Assembly: GCF_943193025.1 (NCBI RefSeq)
Contig: NZ_CALPCQ010000014.1
Location: 1 to 52,448, forward strand
From: Lactobacillus agrestimuris
Lineage (GTDB): Bacteria > Bacillota > Bacilli > Lactobacillales > Lactobacillaceae
Length of the DNA stretch: 52,448 nt
Reading direction: 5' to 3'
Made by a program: the position numbers and the translations under genes. The notes under the pieces are model-generated. The model was not told the DNA's origin. It ran no database searches and was given only the letters and a program-made list of their open reading frames with translations. Shown here piece by piece: positions 1-8,190 of this stretch (position 1 is the stretch's first letter; every line of letters begins with the position of its first letter).

Positions 1-77
1 AAACTCAGTAGAATATTTAGTCATAAAAAATACCTCACAATCATTAGATCTATGTCTAACAATTATGAGGCACTTCA
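1..77 (-). mobile_element. IS3-type insertion sequence end with first codons of transposase OrfA (cut by window edge)
   Basis: On the minus strand an ATG at 24-22 opens MTKYSTEF and runs off the window. That N-terminus fits the helix-turn-helix OrfA of IS3/IS150-group elements. Upstream lies a GTGAGGT ribosome site, and before it a terminal-repeat-like stretch, TGAAGTGCCTCATAATTG, at 77-60. A 16-bp stem with three G-U pairs (arms at 65-50 and 43-28) ends in a T-run directly before the ATG. The right end of the window has the same plan. The element end at about 77 is inferred, because no target duplication can be checked. Only eight codons are visible. Confidence 0.7.
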
Positions 78-116
78 TTTGAACTTGAATCCTTTTTTGA
101 ATATCAAAATTTTTGA

Positions 117-584
117 TTACTCTTCGGATAAAGCATCTTGGACTTCTTTAGTACGACAAACTAAGACATCACAATTAGCGGTTCTAGTAACGTATTCGGT
201 AATACTACCGATCAATAATCGTTCAACTGCATTTAAACCAGTTGCACCAACGATAATTAAATCAATATTATTCTTAGAAGGGAAGTCATGAGCGATAATT
301 GTTTTGGGTGAGCCAAATTCGATATCGTATTTAACATTTTCAATCCCAGCCTTCTTAGCACGGTCTACGTATTCTTCTAATCGCTTCTTAGCATCGTTAG
401 ATACTTGTTCAACCATAGCAGTATCAAAGCTAGATACATTTTGGAATGATCGAGTATCGACAACATGTAAGATGTCTAAAGTTGCATGGTTACGTTTTGC
501 AATTGCAGCAGCTTTACTGAAAGCTAAGTCCGCTTCTTTTGATCCATCGACTGAAACTTGAATATGTTGATATTGTGAAAGCAT
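117..584 (-). CDS. Universal stress protein, UspA family
   Basis: This 155-aa single-domain protein has the usual length for a one-domain Usp. It carries the ATP-binding signature G-2x-G-9x-G-S at residues 113-127 (G113, G116, G126, S127) near the C-terminus, and the N-terminal strand IQVSVDGSKEA is typical of the Rossmann-like alpha/beta fold. Usp proteins of this type bind ATP, act in the cytoplasm and help survival under stress, but the exact biochemical role is not established. The start has an AGAGGTG site about 8 nt upstream. It follows a 92-aa membrane protein gene and the 6S-like RNA on the same strand, which is the arrangement described for lacto-usp RNAs. A TGGTAAAAT extended -10 near 630-622 could give it its own promoter. 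No strong terminator separates it from the IS end. Confidence 0.93.
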   Translation of the reverse strand: MLSQYQHIQVSVDGSKEADLAFSKAAAIAKRNHATLDILHVVDTRSFQNVSSFDTAMVEQVSNDAKKRLEEYVDRAKKAGIENVKYDIEFGSPKTIIAHDFPSKNNIDLIIVGATGLNAVERLLIGSITEYVTRTANCDVLVCRTKEVQDALSEE

Positions 585-650
585 AATATAAGCACCTCTT
601 TCTGATCTCTACTCTTATTTTACCAAAAAAATTGAACTTCGTTATTAATT

Positions 651-929
651 TTAATTCTTTTGATTAATTAATAGACTAAAGATTAAAATTGTTAATGAAC
701 CCAAAATCAGCGTAACTAAGTTAAGATATGTATTCCCTAAAAATAGGATTAGGATCCCAATTACACTGTCTACAAGCAGGGCAATAGAAGTCCACTTAAA
801 GATTCCTGCCAACTTAGGATTACCACCTACATCATATATCAAAAAATGACCACCGCGTCGGTGCCATAAATACCAGGCGGTTAAGACTAAAATAATGATA
901 AAGATTGTCATTACTATTTTAATTAGCAT
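651..929 (-). CDS. Small membrane protein of unknown function upstream of usp
   Basis: This 92-aa hydrophobic protein has three likely membrane segments: about residues 3-22, 45-63 and 67-88. A basic WHRRGG stretch follows the first. I do not recognise the family. A GGGAG ribosome site lies about 8 nt before the ATG at 929. The gene sits between the 6S-like RNA (with its terminator at about 985-950) and usp, all on the minus strand. The published lacto-usp RNA motif is described as preceding an operon of a hypothetical gene and a usp gene, and this gene fills the hypothetical slot. Its expression would need read-through of the RNA terminator or a local promoter. A stress-linked membrane role is only a guess from context. 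Confidence 0.75.
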   Translation of the reverse strand: MLIKIVMTIFIIILVLTAWYLWHRRGGHFLIYDVGGNPKLAGIFKWTSIALLVDSVIGILILFLGNTYLNLVTLILGSLTILIFSLLINQKN

Positions 930-949
930 CTATTAAACTCCCTATGAAA

Positions 950-985
950 AAAGACGGTCAAGAAGGACCGCCTTTTTTTGATTTT
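950..985 (-). terminator. Terminator of the 6S-like RNA
   Basis: On the minus strand GGCGGTC and GACCGTC form a 7-bp stem with one G-U pair around CTTCTT, followed by TTTTTT. The A-run on the other side makes it usable in both directions. Confidence 0.8.
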
Positions 986-989
986 CTAA

Positions 990-1184
990 AGAAACCTGAG
1001 TTAATCAAACATAGCTAATGACGCTTGTTGAACCCGCAATGTTCAAATATTTAGTTGGTATCGCAGCGAATATGGATCCTGAGCAATGTCAGTATTCCGA
1101 TTCGGTAGTTATTTACCAACCACCACGTCTTCTAGTTTGATCGGTCAACTTTATACATTTGAGCTTGTCGATCAACTCAGATCA
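990..1184 (-). ncRNA. ssrS: 6S-like RNA (lacto-usp motif)
   Basis: No open frame explains this stretch, yet it has a strong promoter at one end and a terminator at the other. CTGAGTTGATC at 1180-1170 pairs with GATTAACTCAG at 1006-996 (11 bp, one G-U). This closes an RNA of about 190 nt, the closing-stem layout and length of 6S RNA. 6S RNA binds the housekeeping RNA polymerase holoenzyme by mimicking an open promoter. Two context facts support the call. The RNA lies directly downstream of rarA, and in Bacillus a 6S gene is near rarA (yrvN). It also precedes a hypothetical gene plus usp, which is the published setting of the lacto-usp motif, itself proposed to be a divergent 6S RNA. Exact ends are inferred. 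Confidence 0.8.
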
Positions 1185-1187
1185 CTT

Positions 1188-1219
1188 ATTATACTAAGTA
1201 AAAATACGCTAAATGTCAA
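1188..1219 (-). promoter_or_regulatory. Strong promoter of the 6S-like RNA
   Basis: A perfect -35 TTGACA lies at 1219-1214. The -10 is TAGTAT at 1196-1191 (17-bp spacer) or the perfect TATAAT at 1193-1188 (20-bp spacer). The start would be near 1184. It begins about 30 nt after the rarA stop on the same strand. Confidence 0.8.
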
Positions 1220-1246
1220 GCGATTGAAAGGGGATACATTAGCATA

Positions 1247-2554
1247 CTAGCGCTTATCTTTAAGGCCTTCTGCTTGCATTTTTCGTAAAATCTGGTACTG
1301 CTGTTTGAGACCTTTTTCAATTTTTGAATTACCTTTTGGATCAAAGTATTGACTTCCAACAAGATTATTTGGGAGGTATTGTTGAGCAATCCAATCCCCT
1401 TGGTAATCATGTGGGTAAAGATATTCGAGACCGTGTCCAAGTTTTTCAGCACCTTTATAGTGAGCATCTTTAAGGTTGTTTGGTATTGAACCAATCTTTT
1501 TAGTTCGAACATCAGAAAGAGCAGAGTCAATTGCAGAAATTGCACTGTTGCTTTTGGGAGAAAGTGCTAATTCTATAACTGCATTTGAAAGCGGAATTCT
1601 TGCTTCGGGAAAGCCTAGGGTTTGTGCTGCCTGAATTGCAATAAAAGCATGTTGAGCAGCTGCTGGATTAGCTAGGCCAATATCTTCATAAGCAATAACG
1701 GTTAATCGCCTGCAAATTGAAATTAGGTCACCAGATTCAACTAATCTAGCTAAATAGTGAAGAGCAGCATCAGTATCAGAACCCCTAATTGACTTTTGAA
1801 AAGCAGAGATTAAATCATAATGACCATCACCATCTGAATCGAAGTTTTGACTTTTCATTTGAATTGAATCGGCCATTTCTTTTTGAGTAATAACCATTGA
1901 TTCAGTATTTTTTCCAGCCTCAATTAATTCTTGCTTAGTAGATCTAACTGCCAGTTCTAGGCCGTTAAGAGTAGCTCTTAAATCCCCATTGCCTTTCTCT
2001 ATTAAAAGAGTTTTAGCAGCAGGAGATAATTCAGCATGATAACTTCCTAAGCCATTCACATCGTCATTTAAGGCTCGATCGATGGCTAGACTGGCATCTT
2101 CTTCTGATGGTGGTTTTAATTCAAAAATTTGACAACGTGATCTGATAGCAGGAGAAATTGAAATATATGGATTCTCAGTGGTAGCACCAATTAAAATAAT
2201 CTGACCTGATTCAAGAAGAGGCAAGAGAAAATCCTGCTTAGTTTTATCTAAACGGTGAATTTCATCTAAAAGTAAAATTACAGTTCCGCTCATTTTTCCT
2301 TCTTCAGCAACCTGTTGAAGGTCTTTTTTGCTATCAGTTGCAGCATTGAGTTTTCTGAAAGCATATTTAGTAGATCCAGCAATTGCACTTGCAATACTTG
2401 TTTTTCCAATTCCTGGAGGACCGTATAAAATCATTGAAGAAAGTAGCTTAGCTTCAACCATCCGCCGAATAATTTTTCCAGGGCCAATTAAGTGTTGCTG
2501 ACCAACAACTTCATCTAAATTTTTTGGCCGCATTCGATAAGCTAATGGTTTCAT
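1247..2554 (-). CDS. rarA: Replication-associated recombination protein RarA (MgsA/YrvN), AAA+ ATPase
   Basis: This 435-aa protein has the length and layout of RarA: an AAA+ domain with Walker A GPPGIGKT (residues 45-52), Walker B LLLDEIH (DE at 97-98), a sensor-like GATTENP segment, then the C-terminal tetramerisation region ending near the LGHGLEYLYPHDY motif typical of the family. RarA acts on stalled replication forks together with SSB and recombination proteins, at the nucleoid. The start overlaps the yueI stop by 4 nt (ATGA), so the two are co-transcribed and probably translationally coupled. The 6S-like RNA promoter lies just beyond its stop codon, with no separate terminator seen between them. 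Confidence 0.96.
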   Translation of the reverse strand: MKPLAYRMRPKNLDEVVGQQHLIGPGKIIRRMVEAKLLSSMILYGPPGIGKTSIASAIAGSTKYAFRKLNAATDSKKDLQQVAEEGKMSGTVILLLDEIHRLDKTKQDFLLPLLESGQIILIGATTENPYISISPAIRSRCQIFELKPPSEEDASLAIDRALNDDVNGLGSYHAELSPAAKTLLIEKGNGDLRATLNGLELAVRSTKQELIEAGKNTESMVITQKEMADSIQMKSQNFDSDGDGHYDLISAFQKSIRGSDTDAALHYLARLVESGDLISICRRLTVIAYEDIGLANPAAAQHAFIAIQAAQTLGFPEARIPLSNAVIELALSPKSNSAISAIDSALSDVRTKKIGSIPNNLKDAHYKGAEKLGHGLEYLYPHDYQGDWIAQQYLPNNLVGSQYFDPKGNSKIEKGLKQQYQILRKMQAEGLKDKR

Positions 2555-3021
2555 CGTTTACCTCCAAAAAGTCTCTGCCAAAAGTTAGGTTTACTACCAG
2601 AACTATTTTCTAATTCCATCTTTGGCATTTCGGGAGGGTATACTTGCATAATTTCAACCCTTGGTTTGTTAATAGCATCTTTTGCAACTACTAAAATGGC
2701 AGTATCATGCAGACCGGTTTTTGCTGTTTCATTATTTACCAGAGTAAATTTGATATCTTTTTTACAACAAATTGCTTCAACTTTATCTAAGAAGGGGATA
2801 TTATCCATTTTTCCGTTGATTAAAATTGTATAACCATGATAATCATCTATGTGATCCAAAAAGATCTGAGTTAATTTAGGATCTTTGACTTCAGTATTAT
2901 CCATTCGAACCAAGACTCTTTCTCTAAGAGAGCCTAAAAATCTTCTACGTTCGTCTGGTTTGGTTTGTGGAGTTATACCACTAGCGGCATTTTCCACACG
3001 CTTTGTTAAATCCTCAGTCAT
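2551..3021 (-). CDS. yueI: YueI family protein (DUF1694)
   Basis: This 156-aa cytosolic protein has the family hallmark near its N-terminus, a PDERRRFLGSLRERV stretch (about residues 22-36) where family members carry a P-x-E-[KR]-R-x-[FY]-L-G-T/S-x-R-E-R-V run. No membrane segment or known catalytic motif is visible. The C-terminal tail is linker-like and ends in a basic WQRLFGGKR. The function of the family is unknown to me. The gene heads a two-gene unit with rarA (ATGA overlap). A good AGGAGGTGAAA ribosome site precedes the ATG, and an extended -10 lies at 3057-3049. Confidence 0.8.
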   Translation of the reverse strand: MTEDLTKRVENAASGITPQTKPDERRRFLGSLRERVLVRMDNTEVKDPKLTQIFLDHIDDYHGYTILINGKMDNIPFLDKVEAICCKKDIKFTLVNNETAKTGLHDTAILVVAKDAINKPRVEIMQVYPPEMPKMELENSSGSKPNFWQRLFGGKR

Positions 3022-3048
3022 AATTTCACCTCCTGATCGAATATTAAT

Positions 3049-3057
3049 ATTATAGCA
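3049..3057 (-). promoter_or_regulatory. Extended -10 promoter for yueI-rarA
   Basis: TGCTATAAT (perfect TATAAT plus the TG extension) lies 28 nt before the yueI start, just beyond the rpsD terminator. No good -35 is seen, as expected for an extended -10 promoter. Confidence 0.55.
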
Positions 3058-3059
3058 AT

Positions 3060-3096
3060 AAAAAAACTTTTCCCAGAAGGGAAAAGTTTTTTCTTA
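3060..3096 (-). terminator. Terminator of rpsD
   Basis: AACTTTTCCC and GGGAAAAGTT form a 10-bp perfect stem around a 4-nt loop, flanked by an A-run and T-run, so it can act in both directions. It lies 16 nt after the rpsD stop. Confidence 0.9.
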
Positions 3097-3111
3097 ATAT
3101 AAATCCAAGTA

Positions 3112-3723
3112 TTAAAGTAACTTGTTGTACCATTCAACAACAAGAGCTTCGTTGATGTTAGGATCCATTTCGTCACGTTCTGGTAAACGAACAAGTGAAC
3201 CTTCCATCTTGTTGTCATCAAATGTTACGTATGATGGACGACTAGTTACTGCATCAAGAGCGTCCTTAACTTGTTGTAAGTTCTTTGACTTTTCCTTCAA
3301 ACCAATAACTTGGTTTACGTTAACTTCGTATGAAGGAATGTCAACACGCTTACCATCAACAGTAATGTGACCGTGGTTTACCAATTGTCTTGCTTGTTCT
3401 CTAGTAGTAGCTAAACCAAGACGGTAAACAATGTTGTCCAAACGACGTTCAAGTAAAATCATGAAGTTAGTACCATGTTCACCTTCACGGATCTTACCGG
3501 CGCGAGCAAACATAGTTCTAAATTGACGTTCGTTTAAACCGTACATCCAACGTAACTTTTGCTTTTCGTGAAGTTGTTGGCCGTATTCTGATAAACGACC
3601 ACGGCTGTTAGGACCGTGTTGACCTGGAGCGTAGTTACGACGAGCAAGTTCCTTACCAGTACCTGATAAAGAAATACCTAATCTTCTTGAACGTTTCCAA
3701 CTTGGACCTGTATATCTTGACAT
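3112..3723 (-). CDS. rpsD: 30S ribosomal protein S4
   Basis: The 203-aa product begins [16 protein letters not shown], the classical S4 start, and carries an S4 RNA-binding domain around residues 93-155. S4 is a primary 16S rRNA binder at the 5' domain and, in Firmicutes, represses its own mRNA. An ATG further upstream at 3738 is rejected because it overlaps the Shine-Dalgarno GGAGGA (3737-3732) that serves the ATG at 3723. The gene stands alone, with its own promoter, long structured leader and terminator, as in Bacillus. It diverges from ezrA. Confidence 0.97.
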   Translation of the reverse strand: MSRYTGPSWKRSRRLGISLSGTGKELARRNYAPGQHGPNSRGRLSEYGQQLHEKQKLRWMYGLNERQFRTMFARAGKIREGEHGTNFMILLERRLDNIVYRLGLATTREQARQLVNHGHITVDGKRVDIPSYEVNVNQVIGLKEKSKNLQQVKDALDAVTSRPSYVTFDDNKMEGSLVRLPERDEMDPNINEALVVEWYNKLL

Positions 3724-3897
3724 AAAAAAATCCTCCAATAAAATCTAATAATTTTTGGAGTAAAATATTACAAATAAGTTCAACATTCGTGCATCTTGAT
3801 TTGATTTTCACCCGTTGCAGCGTGGGTTACTCGTTCACTTAAAAGCGTATCAAGATGTTGACGTTCTTGTCACTTATAGCTGCAAATATTTTACACG
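3724..3897 (-). ncRNA. S4 autoregulatory leader of rpsD
   Basis: About 170 nt of untranslated leader is highly structured. Outer arms AATATTTTA (3893-3885) and TAAAATATT (3769-3761) are perfectly complementary. Inside them ATAAGT/ACTTAT and CATCTTGAT/ATCAAGATG pair (3800-3792 with 3858-3850), capped by an ACCC/GGGT hairpin. Firmicute rpsD genes are known to have an S4-binding leader that controls translation or termination. The position and size fit, but the detailed fold here is my own hand pairing. Confidence 0.75.
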
Positions 3898-3903
3898 CTG
3901 ATT

Positions 3904-3932
3904 ATTATATAAGCCTCCAAAGAATAAATCAA
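3904..3932 (-). promoter_or_regulatory. Promoter of rpsD
   Basis: -35 TTGATT (3932-3927), 17-bp spacer, perfect -10 TATAAT (3909-3904). Predicted start near 3897. Confidence 0.75.
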
Positions 3933-3967
3933 GAAAAAGCAAGCTTTTATCCCGCTTTTTTCAATGG

Positions 3968-3979
3968 TTTGGTATAATT
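3968..3979 (+). promoter_or_regulatory. Extended -10 promoter of ezrA
   Basis: TTTGGTATAAT has TG one base before TATAAT, about 25 nt before the ezrA ATG. No clear -35. It is divergent from the rpsD promoter. Confidence 0.6.
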
Positions 3980-4002
3980 ATCTTAGTTTTGGAGGATTTT
4001 TT

Positions 4003-5715
4003 ATGTCATCAATTCAAACTTTAATTGTTATAGCAGTCATTATCGTAGTTGTGCTTATTATTGCGTTTATGCTGATTATGAATCGGAAGCAACTTCGCGA
4101 AATTGAAGCAATTGATGAAGCTATGGATAAGATTGAAAAAATGCAACTAGCTCAAGATATTAAACGACTTGATAAGATGGATCTAGCTGGTGAAAGTTTA
4201 ACTACGCTTAATACTTGGCGTAAATCATACCAAGAAGCTGAAACCAGTAAAATTCCAGAGGTTCAGCACTTAGTAGAATCTGCGGCTGATCAAAATACCT
4301 CTTACCATCTTTTTAAAGCTCGTAAAAGTATCAAGCAGGCACAGGAAATAATTAAGCCTACCTTGGAAGATGCCCAAAATACTAAGGCTGTTTTTACTGA
4401 TCTGCTTGAATCTAACCGTGAAAATCAGATTCAATATGATGCTTTGATCAAGTCTTATCGTGAAACTAGAAAAACTATTTTAGCGGATTCTTTTGAATAT
4501 GGCGCAGCACTTGACACGATTGAAAATGATTTGGCTACTATGGAAAGTGATTTCGAAGAAGCTAAGAACTTGTCGTCACAAGGTGACCACGTTGAAGCTA
4601 AGAGAGTTTTAACCAAGATCAAGATGGATCTTACCTCTTTAAAGGATCAGCTTCCTAAAATTACTGAAGCTCATCATCAGCTTAATACTGTCTATCAAGA
4701 CCAGCTTCGTGAATTATCATCAGTTTACAAAGAAATGATCTCTCAGAAGTTCTACTTCGCAGACAGTGACGTTTTAGGCAAGATTAAAGATATTCACGAT
4801 GAGATTAGTGAAGCTAGGGGACTACTAGCTGATTTAAAAGTCGATGAACTTGCAAAAGAAAATGAAAAAATTTCTAAGCATATCGATGAGCTATACTCAA
4901 TCTTGGAAAAGGAATACAAGGCACGTCCATTTGTTGAAAAGAATCAAAGTAAGATGCTTGCTTTAATTTCTCATCAACAAATTGCTTCCAAAAATTTAGT
5001 TGAAAAATTACATCATATCGATGAAAGTTATGAATTAACTCATGGTGAGCTTGATGAAAGTCGTAAACTTGAAAAAGAAATTAATGAAATGAGTCGTCAA
5101 TATACTGTAGAAACTCAAAGAATTGCTGATGGCAAGGGAGTTTATTCAGAAATTCAAAGTTCATGGCTTGCAATGCTTGATCGTATTCGTCAAATCGATG
5201 ATGAACAAAAGCGTATGTCTGAAGATGTTGATGGTCTTTATGATTCGGAAAATGTCGCTAATGATTCAATTAAGCAATTTAAGCAAGAAGTTTCATTAGT
5301 ATATCGCCGTCTTCAACGTCGTAAGTTGCCGGGCGATCCAGATAGCTTTGTTCAAATGTACACTTTAGTCGTAAATGAGATTGGTCATGTTGATAAAGAA
5401 CTAAACCGAGTACGCATCAATATGGAAAAGATTTCTGACGAATTGATTCAAATTTCAGATGATGTTGAAAGATTAAAGCGAGAAGCCGACGATATCATTA
5501 ACTCAGCTAACTTGGTTGAGTTAACTATTCAATATTCAAATCGTTATTCCGATAAAGAATCAATTCAGCGCGCACAAGAAAAAGCTACGCAATTATTTCA
5601 ATATGACTACAACTATAAGGAAGCCTTAGATACTATTGCGACAGCTATTGAAAAGGTTGAGCCAGGTTCATATCAAAGAATTGAAAACTCGTACTATTCA
5701 GAGAAAAACAAATAA
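4003..5715 (+). CDS. ezrA: Septation ring formation regulator EzrA
   Basis: This 570-aa protein has one N-terminal membrane helix (about residues 5-27, no signal cleavage), followed by a long charged, heptad-rich cytoplasmic region with spectrin-like coiled coils. Length and topology match EzrA. EzrA is a membrane-anchored FtsZ-binding protein that limits Z rings to mid-cell and helps recruit penicillin-binding proteins. The start at 4003 is chosen because GGAGGATTTTTT lies just upstream. An in-frame ATG at 3964 would place the promoter inside the gene. ezrA lies next to rpsD and the nifZ-thiI pair, a conserved Lactobacillus order. It is far from the main division cluster at 21-34 kb. Confidence 0.95.
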   Translation: MSSIQTLIVIAVIIVVVLIIAFMLIMNRKQLREIEAIDEAMDKIEKMQLAQDIKRLDKMDLAGESLTTLNTWRKSYQEAETSKIPEVQHLVESAADQNTSYHLFKARKSIKQAQEIIKPTLEDAQNTKAVFTDLLESNRENQIQYDALIKSYRETRKTILADSFEYGAALDTIENDLATMESDFEEAKNLSSQGDHVEAKRVLTKIKMDLTSLKDQLPKITEAHHQLNTVYQDQLRELSSVYKEMISQKFYFADSDVLGKIKDIHDEISEARGLLADLKVDELAKENEKISKHIDELYSILEKEYKARPFVEKNQSKMLALISHQQIASKNLVEKLHHIDESYELTHGELDESRKLEKEINEMSRQYTVETQRIADGKGVYSEIQSSWLAMLDRIRQIDDEQKRMSEDVDGLYDSENVANDSIKQFKQEVSLVYRRLQRRKLPGDPDSFVQMYTLVVNEIGHVDKELNRVRINMEKISDELIQISDDVERLKREADDIINSANLVELTIQYSNRYSDKESIQRAQEKATQLFQYDYNYKEALDTIATAIEKVEPGSYQRIENSYYSEKNK

Positions 5716-5744
5716 TTGAAGCTAATTAATAATTAGGTTACAAT
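5716..5744 (+). promoter_or_regulatory. Candidate promoter between ezrA and the cysteine desulfurase gene
   Basis: TTGAAG (5716-5721), a 17-bp spacer and TACAAT (5739-5744) directly follow the ezrA stop. The predicted start near 5751 lies just before the terminator hairpin at 5761. Confidence 0.4.
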
Positions 5745-5760
5745 TAATAAGTAACTAATT

Positions 5761-5788
5761 AACGGTCACATATGTTGACCGTTTTTTT
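5761..5788 (+). terminator. Terminator between ezrA and nifZ (possible attenuator)
   Basis: AACGGTCA (5761-5768) and TGACCGTT (5776-5783) form an 8-bp perfect stem around CATATGT, followed by TTTTT. The SD of the next gene (AAAGGGGA) follows directly. Confidence 0.8.
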
Positions 5789-5804
5789 AAAGGGGAAATT
5801 ACTT

Positions 5805-6965
5805 GTGATATATTTTGATAATAGTGCTACAACAAAAATCGACCCAAGCGTTTTAGCTACTTACAACAAGGTAGCAACTGACATTTGGGGGAATCCATCT
5901 AGTTTGCATAAATTAGGTGATAGAGCGCACCAACTCTTAGAATCATCACGTAAACAAATTGCTGAATTGTTGGGTAGTAAGCCACATGAGATTTTCTTCA
6001 CATCAGGCGGAACCGAATCCAACAATTGGGCGATTAAGGGTACGGCTATTCAAAAAAGAGAATTTGGTAAACATATCATCACTTCAAGTGTTGAGCATGC
6101 TTCAGTAGCTAATAGCTTTACTAGTTTAGAAAACTTGGGTTATCGTGTAACCCGTCTTCCAGTTGATAAAGAGGGTAGAGTTAATGTAAATGACTTGAGA
6201 AATGCGATTGATTCAGATACTACACTTGTTTCAATTATGGGTGTAAATAACGAAATTGGAACTATCCAACCAATTGAAGAAATCAGCGATTTGCTTGAGA
6301 ATTATCCAACTATTCAATTCCACGTTGATAATGTCCAGGCTTTAGGTAAGAATATTTGGGATCGCGTCTTCACTCCTCGAGTAGATTTAACCAGCCTTTC
6401 AGCTCATAAATTCCATGCTCCAAGAGGAATTGGAATTTTATACAAAAAAGAAGGTAAGATGCTTACTCCACTTCATGATGGAGGTGGTCAAGAAAAGGGT
6501 CTTCGTTCAGGTACTGAAAACTTACCCGCAATTGCTGGTATGGCAAAGGCAGTGAGATTATTACTTGAGAATGAAGCCGAAAAGGCTGATAAAGAAGCCG
6601 CTATTAAGAAGCGCATTGTTGATTACTTGCAAGATAAGCCCGGTATTAAGATCTTTTCACCAGTAAGCGATGGCTTTGCACCGCATGTACTTTGTTTTGC
6701 CTTAGAAGGAATCCGTGGAGAAACCTTAGTACACACACTTGAAGATCAAGATATTTATACATCAACTACCTCGGCCTGTGCATCTAAGACCGCTGATGAG
6801 GCAAGTACTCTTGTATCTATGAAAATTGATGATAAAATTGCTACTAGTGCAATTCGTTTGAGCTTCGATGAAAGCAACACTCTTGAAGAAGCAGACGAGT
6901 TTATTAAAGTGTTCGATAAAATTTATGATCACTTTGCTAAAATTAATCATTTAGGAGAGAATTAA
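5805..6965 (+). CDS. nifZ: Cysteine desulfurase, NifS/IscS class (NifZ type, partner of ThiI)
   Basis: This PLP enzyme takes sulfur from cysteine and passes it on as a persulfide. The 386-aa product from GTG 5805 begins [14 protein letters not shown], the class start. The PLP lysine is in [10 protein letters not shown] (mid-protein) and the sulfur-carrying cysteine in TSACAS (C-terminal third). An upstream ATG at 5772 is rejected because it sits in the loop of the terminator hairpin and adds non-family residues. AAAGGGGA lies 8 nt before the GTG. The next gene, thiI, overlaps by one base (TAATG). In Bacillus the NifZ-ThiI pair makes 4-thiouridine in tRNA, so that role is inferred here. It is the only cysteine desulfurase in the window; mnmA, 33 kb away, has none next to it. 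Confidence 0.92.
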   Translation: MIYFDNSATTKIDPSVLATYNKVATDIWGNPSSLHKLGDRAHQLLESSRKQIAELLGSKPHEIFFTSGGTESNNWAIKGTAIQKREFGKHIITSSVEHASVANSFTSLENLGYRVTRLPVDKEGRVNVNDLRNAIDSDTTLVSIMGVNNEIGTIQPIEEISDLLENYPTIQFHVDNVQALGKNIWDRVFTPRVDLTSLSAHKFHAPRGIGILYKKEGKMLTPLHDGGGQEKGLRSGTENLPAIAGMAKAVRLLLENEAEKADKEAAIKKRIVDYLQDKPGIKIFSPVSDGFAPHVLCFALEGIRGETLVHTLEDQDIYTSTTSACASKTADEASTLVSMKIDDKIATSAIRLSFDESNTLEEADEFIKVFDKIYDHFAKINHLGEN

Positions 6966-8185
6966 TGGTTCAATACACTGAAATTTTGGTTCGTTACGGC
7001 GAATTATCCACCAAGGGTAAGAACCGTAAGGACTTCATTGGTCGTTTGGCGGGCAATGTTGAGAGAGTCTTAAGAGATTTCCCTCAAGTAAAAATTCACC
7101 CACGCCACGACAGAATGCACATTGTCTTAAATGGCGCACCATTTGAAGAAGTTGATAAGCGGCTTAAGAAGGTCTTTGGTATCCAAACTTATTCACCTTC
7201 AATCAAAGTCGAGAAAAATATCGAAGCAATTGAAGAGACTTCTTTAGAATTGATGAAGGCTACTTTCAAGCCTGGTATGACCTTTAAAGTTAATACTAGA
7301 CGTGGAGACCACAAATTTGAATATGATACTAACCAAATTAACAATATGGTTGGTGATTACTTGTTCAAGAATATGGATGGCCTTAAGGCAGAAATGAAGC
7401 ATCCTGATATTGTTTTGCGTGTTGAAGTAAGACAAGATGCTGTTTACATTTCTAGCGAACTCCTTCATGGTATCGGAGGGATGCCAGTTGGTACTGCCGG
7501 TAAGGCAATTATGATGCTTTCAGGTGGAATCGATTCACCAGTTGCTTCATACCTTGCAATGAAGCGTGGAGTAGAAATTGAAATGGTTCACTTCTTTAGT
7601 CCTCCATACACTACTGAAAAGGCACTTGCTAAAGCCAAAGAATTAACTGGTATTTTGGCAAACTACTCTGGCAAGATTAACTTCATTGCTGTTCCTTTTG
7701 CAGAAATTCAAGAAACAATCAAGGAAAAGCTCCCAGAAGGTTACCTCATGACTGTTCAAAGAAGATTTATGCTTCGTTTGGCTGATATTATCCGTGAAAA
7801 ACGTGGTGGTTTAGCTATCTTTAACGGTGAATCAGTTGGACAAGTTGCTTCTCAAACTTTGGAATCAATGGTTGCAATCAATGATGTAACAACTACACCG
7901 GTTCTTCGTCCAGTTGCAACAATGGATAAGACTGAAATCATTGCTCGTGCTGAAGAAATTGGTACTTTCGATCTTTCAATTCAACCATTTGAAGATTGTT
8001 GTACAATTTTTGCTCCACCACGTCCAAAGACTAAGCCCAAATTGGATAAGGCTCGTGAATATGAAGCTCGTCTGGATGTCGATGGACTTATTCAAAGAGC
8101 GTTAGACGGAATTGAAATTACTCCAATTCATGCTAACCAGAAGTTCTTGGCTGATAAAGCTGAAGAAGATTTAAATTTATTATAG
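6965..8185 (+). CDS. thiI: tRNA 4-thiouridine synthase ThiI (no rhodanese domain)
   Basis: This 406-aa protein has the N-terminal ferredoxin-like and THUMP RNA-binding domains (about residues 1-165) and then the PP-loop ATP pyrophosphatase domain with SGGIDSP at 186-192. It adenylates U8 of tRNA for sulfur transfer. The protein stops after the PP-loop domain, so the rhodanese domain present in E. coli ThiI is absent, as is usual for Firmicutes. [12 protein letters not shown] near the C-terminus carries family-typical cysteines. It overlaps nifZ by one base, giving a tight two-gene sulfur-transfer unit that ends in a strong terminator. A role in thiamine synthesis is not implied without a rhodanese domain. 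Confidence 0.95.
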   Translation: MVQYTEILVRYGELSTKGKNRKDFIGRLAGNVERVLRDFPQVKIHPRHDRMHIVLNGAPFEEVDKRLKKVFGIQTYSPSIKVEKNIEAIEETSLELMKATFKPGMTFKVNTRRGDHKFEYDTNQINNMVGDYLFKNMDGLKAEMKHPDIVLRVEVRQDAVYISSELLHGIGGMPVGTAGKAIMMLSGGIDSPVASYLAMKRGVEIEMVHFFSPPYTTEKALAKAKELTGILANYSGKINFIAVPFAEIQETIKEKLPEGYLMTVQRRFMLRLADIIREKRGGLAIFNGESVGQVASQTLESMVAINDVTTTPVLRPVATMDKTEIIARAEEIGTFDLSIQPFEDCCTIFAPPRPKTKPKLDKAREYEARLDVDGLIQRALDGIEITPIHANQKFLADKAEEDLNLL

Positions 8186-8190
8186 AAACT

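Noticed and set aside
1-77. Naming the left element IS1223
   Set aside because: The end sequence is suggestive of an IS3-family Lactobacillus element, but eight codons and one terminal repeat are too little for a specific name.
52-291. 79-codon plus-strand frame at the left edge
   Set aside because: Antisense to usp and the IS end, no ribosome site.
1216-1545. 109-codon hydrophobic-looking frame inside rarA
   Set aside because: Another reading frame of rarA, crossing into the 6S promoter; RarA has the family match.
3018-3221. 67-codon frame on the minus strand over the rpsD end and terminator
   Set aside because: Overlaps S4 in another frame and crosses its terminator; no family match.
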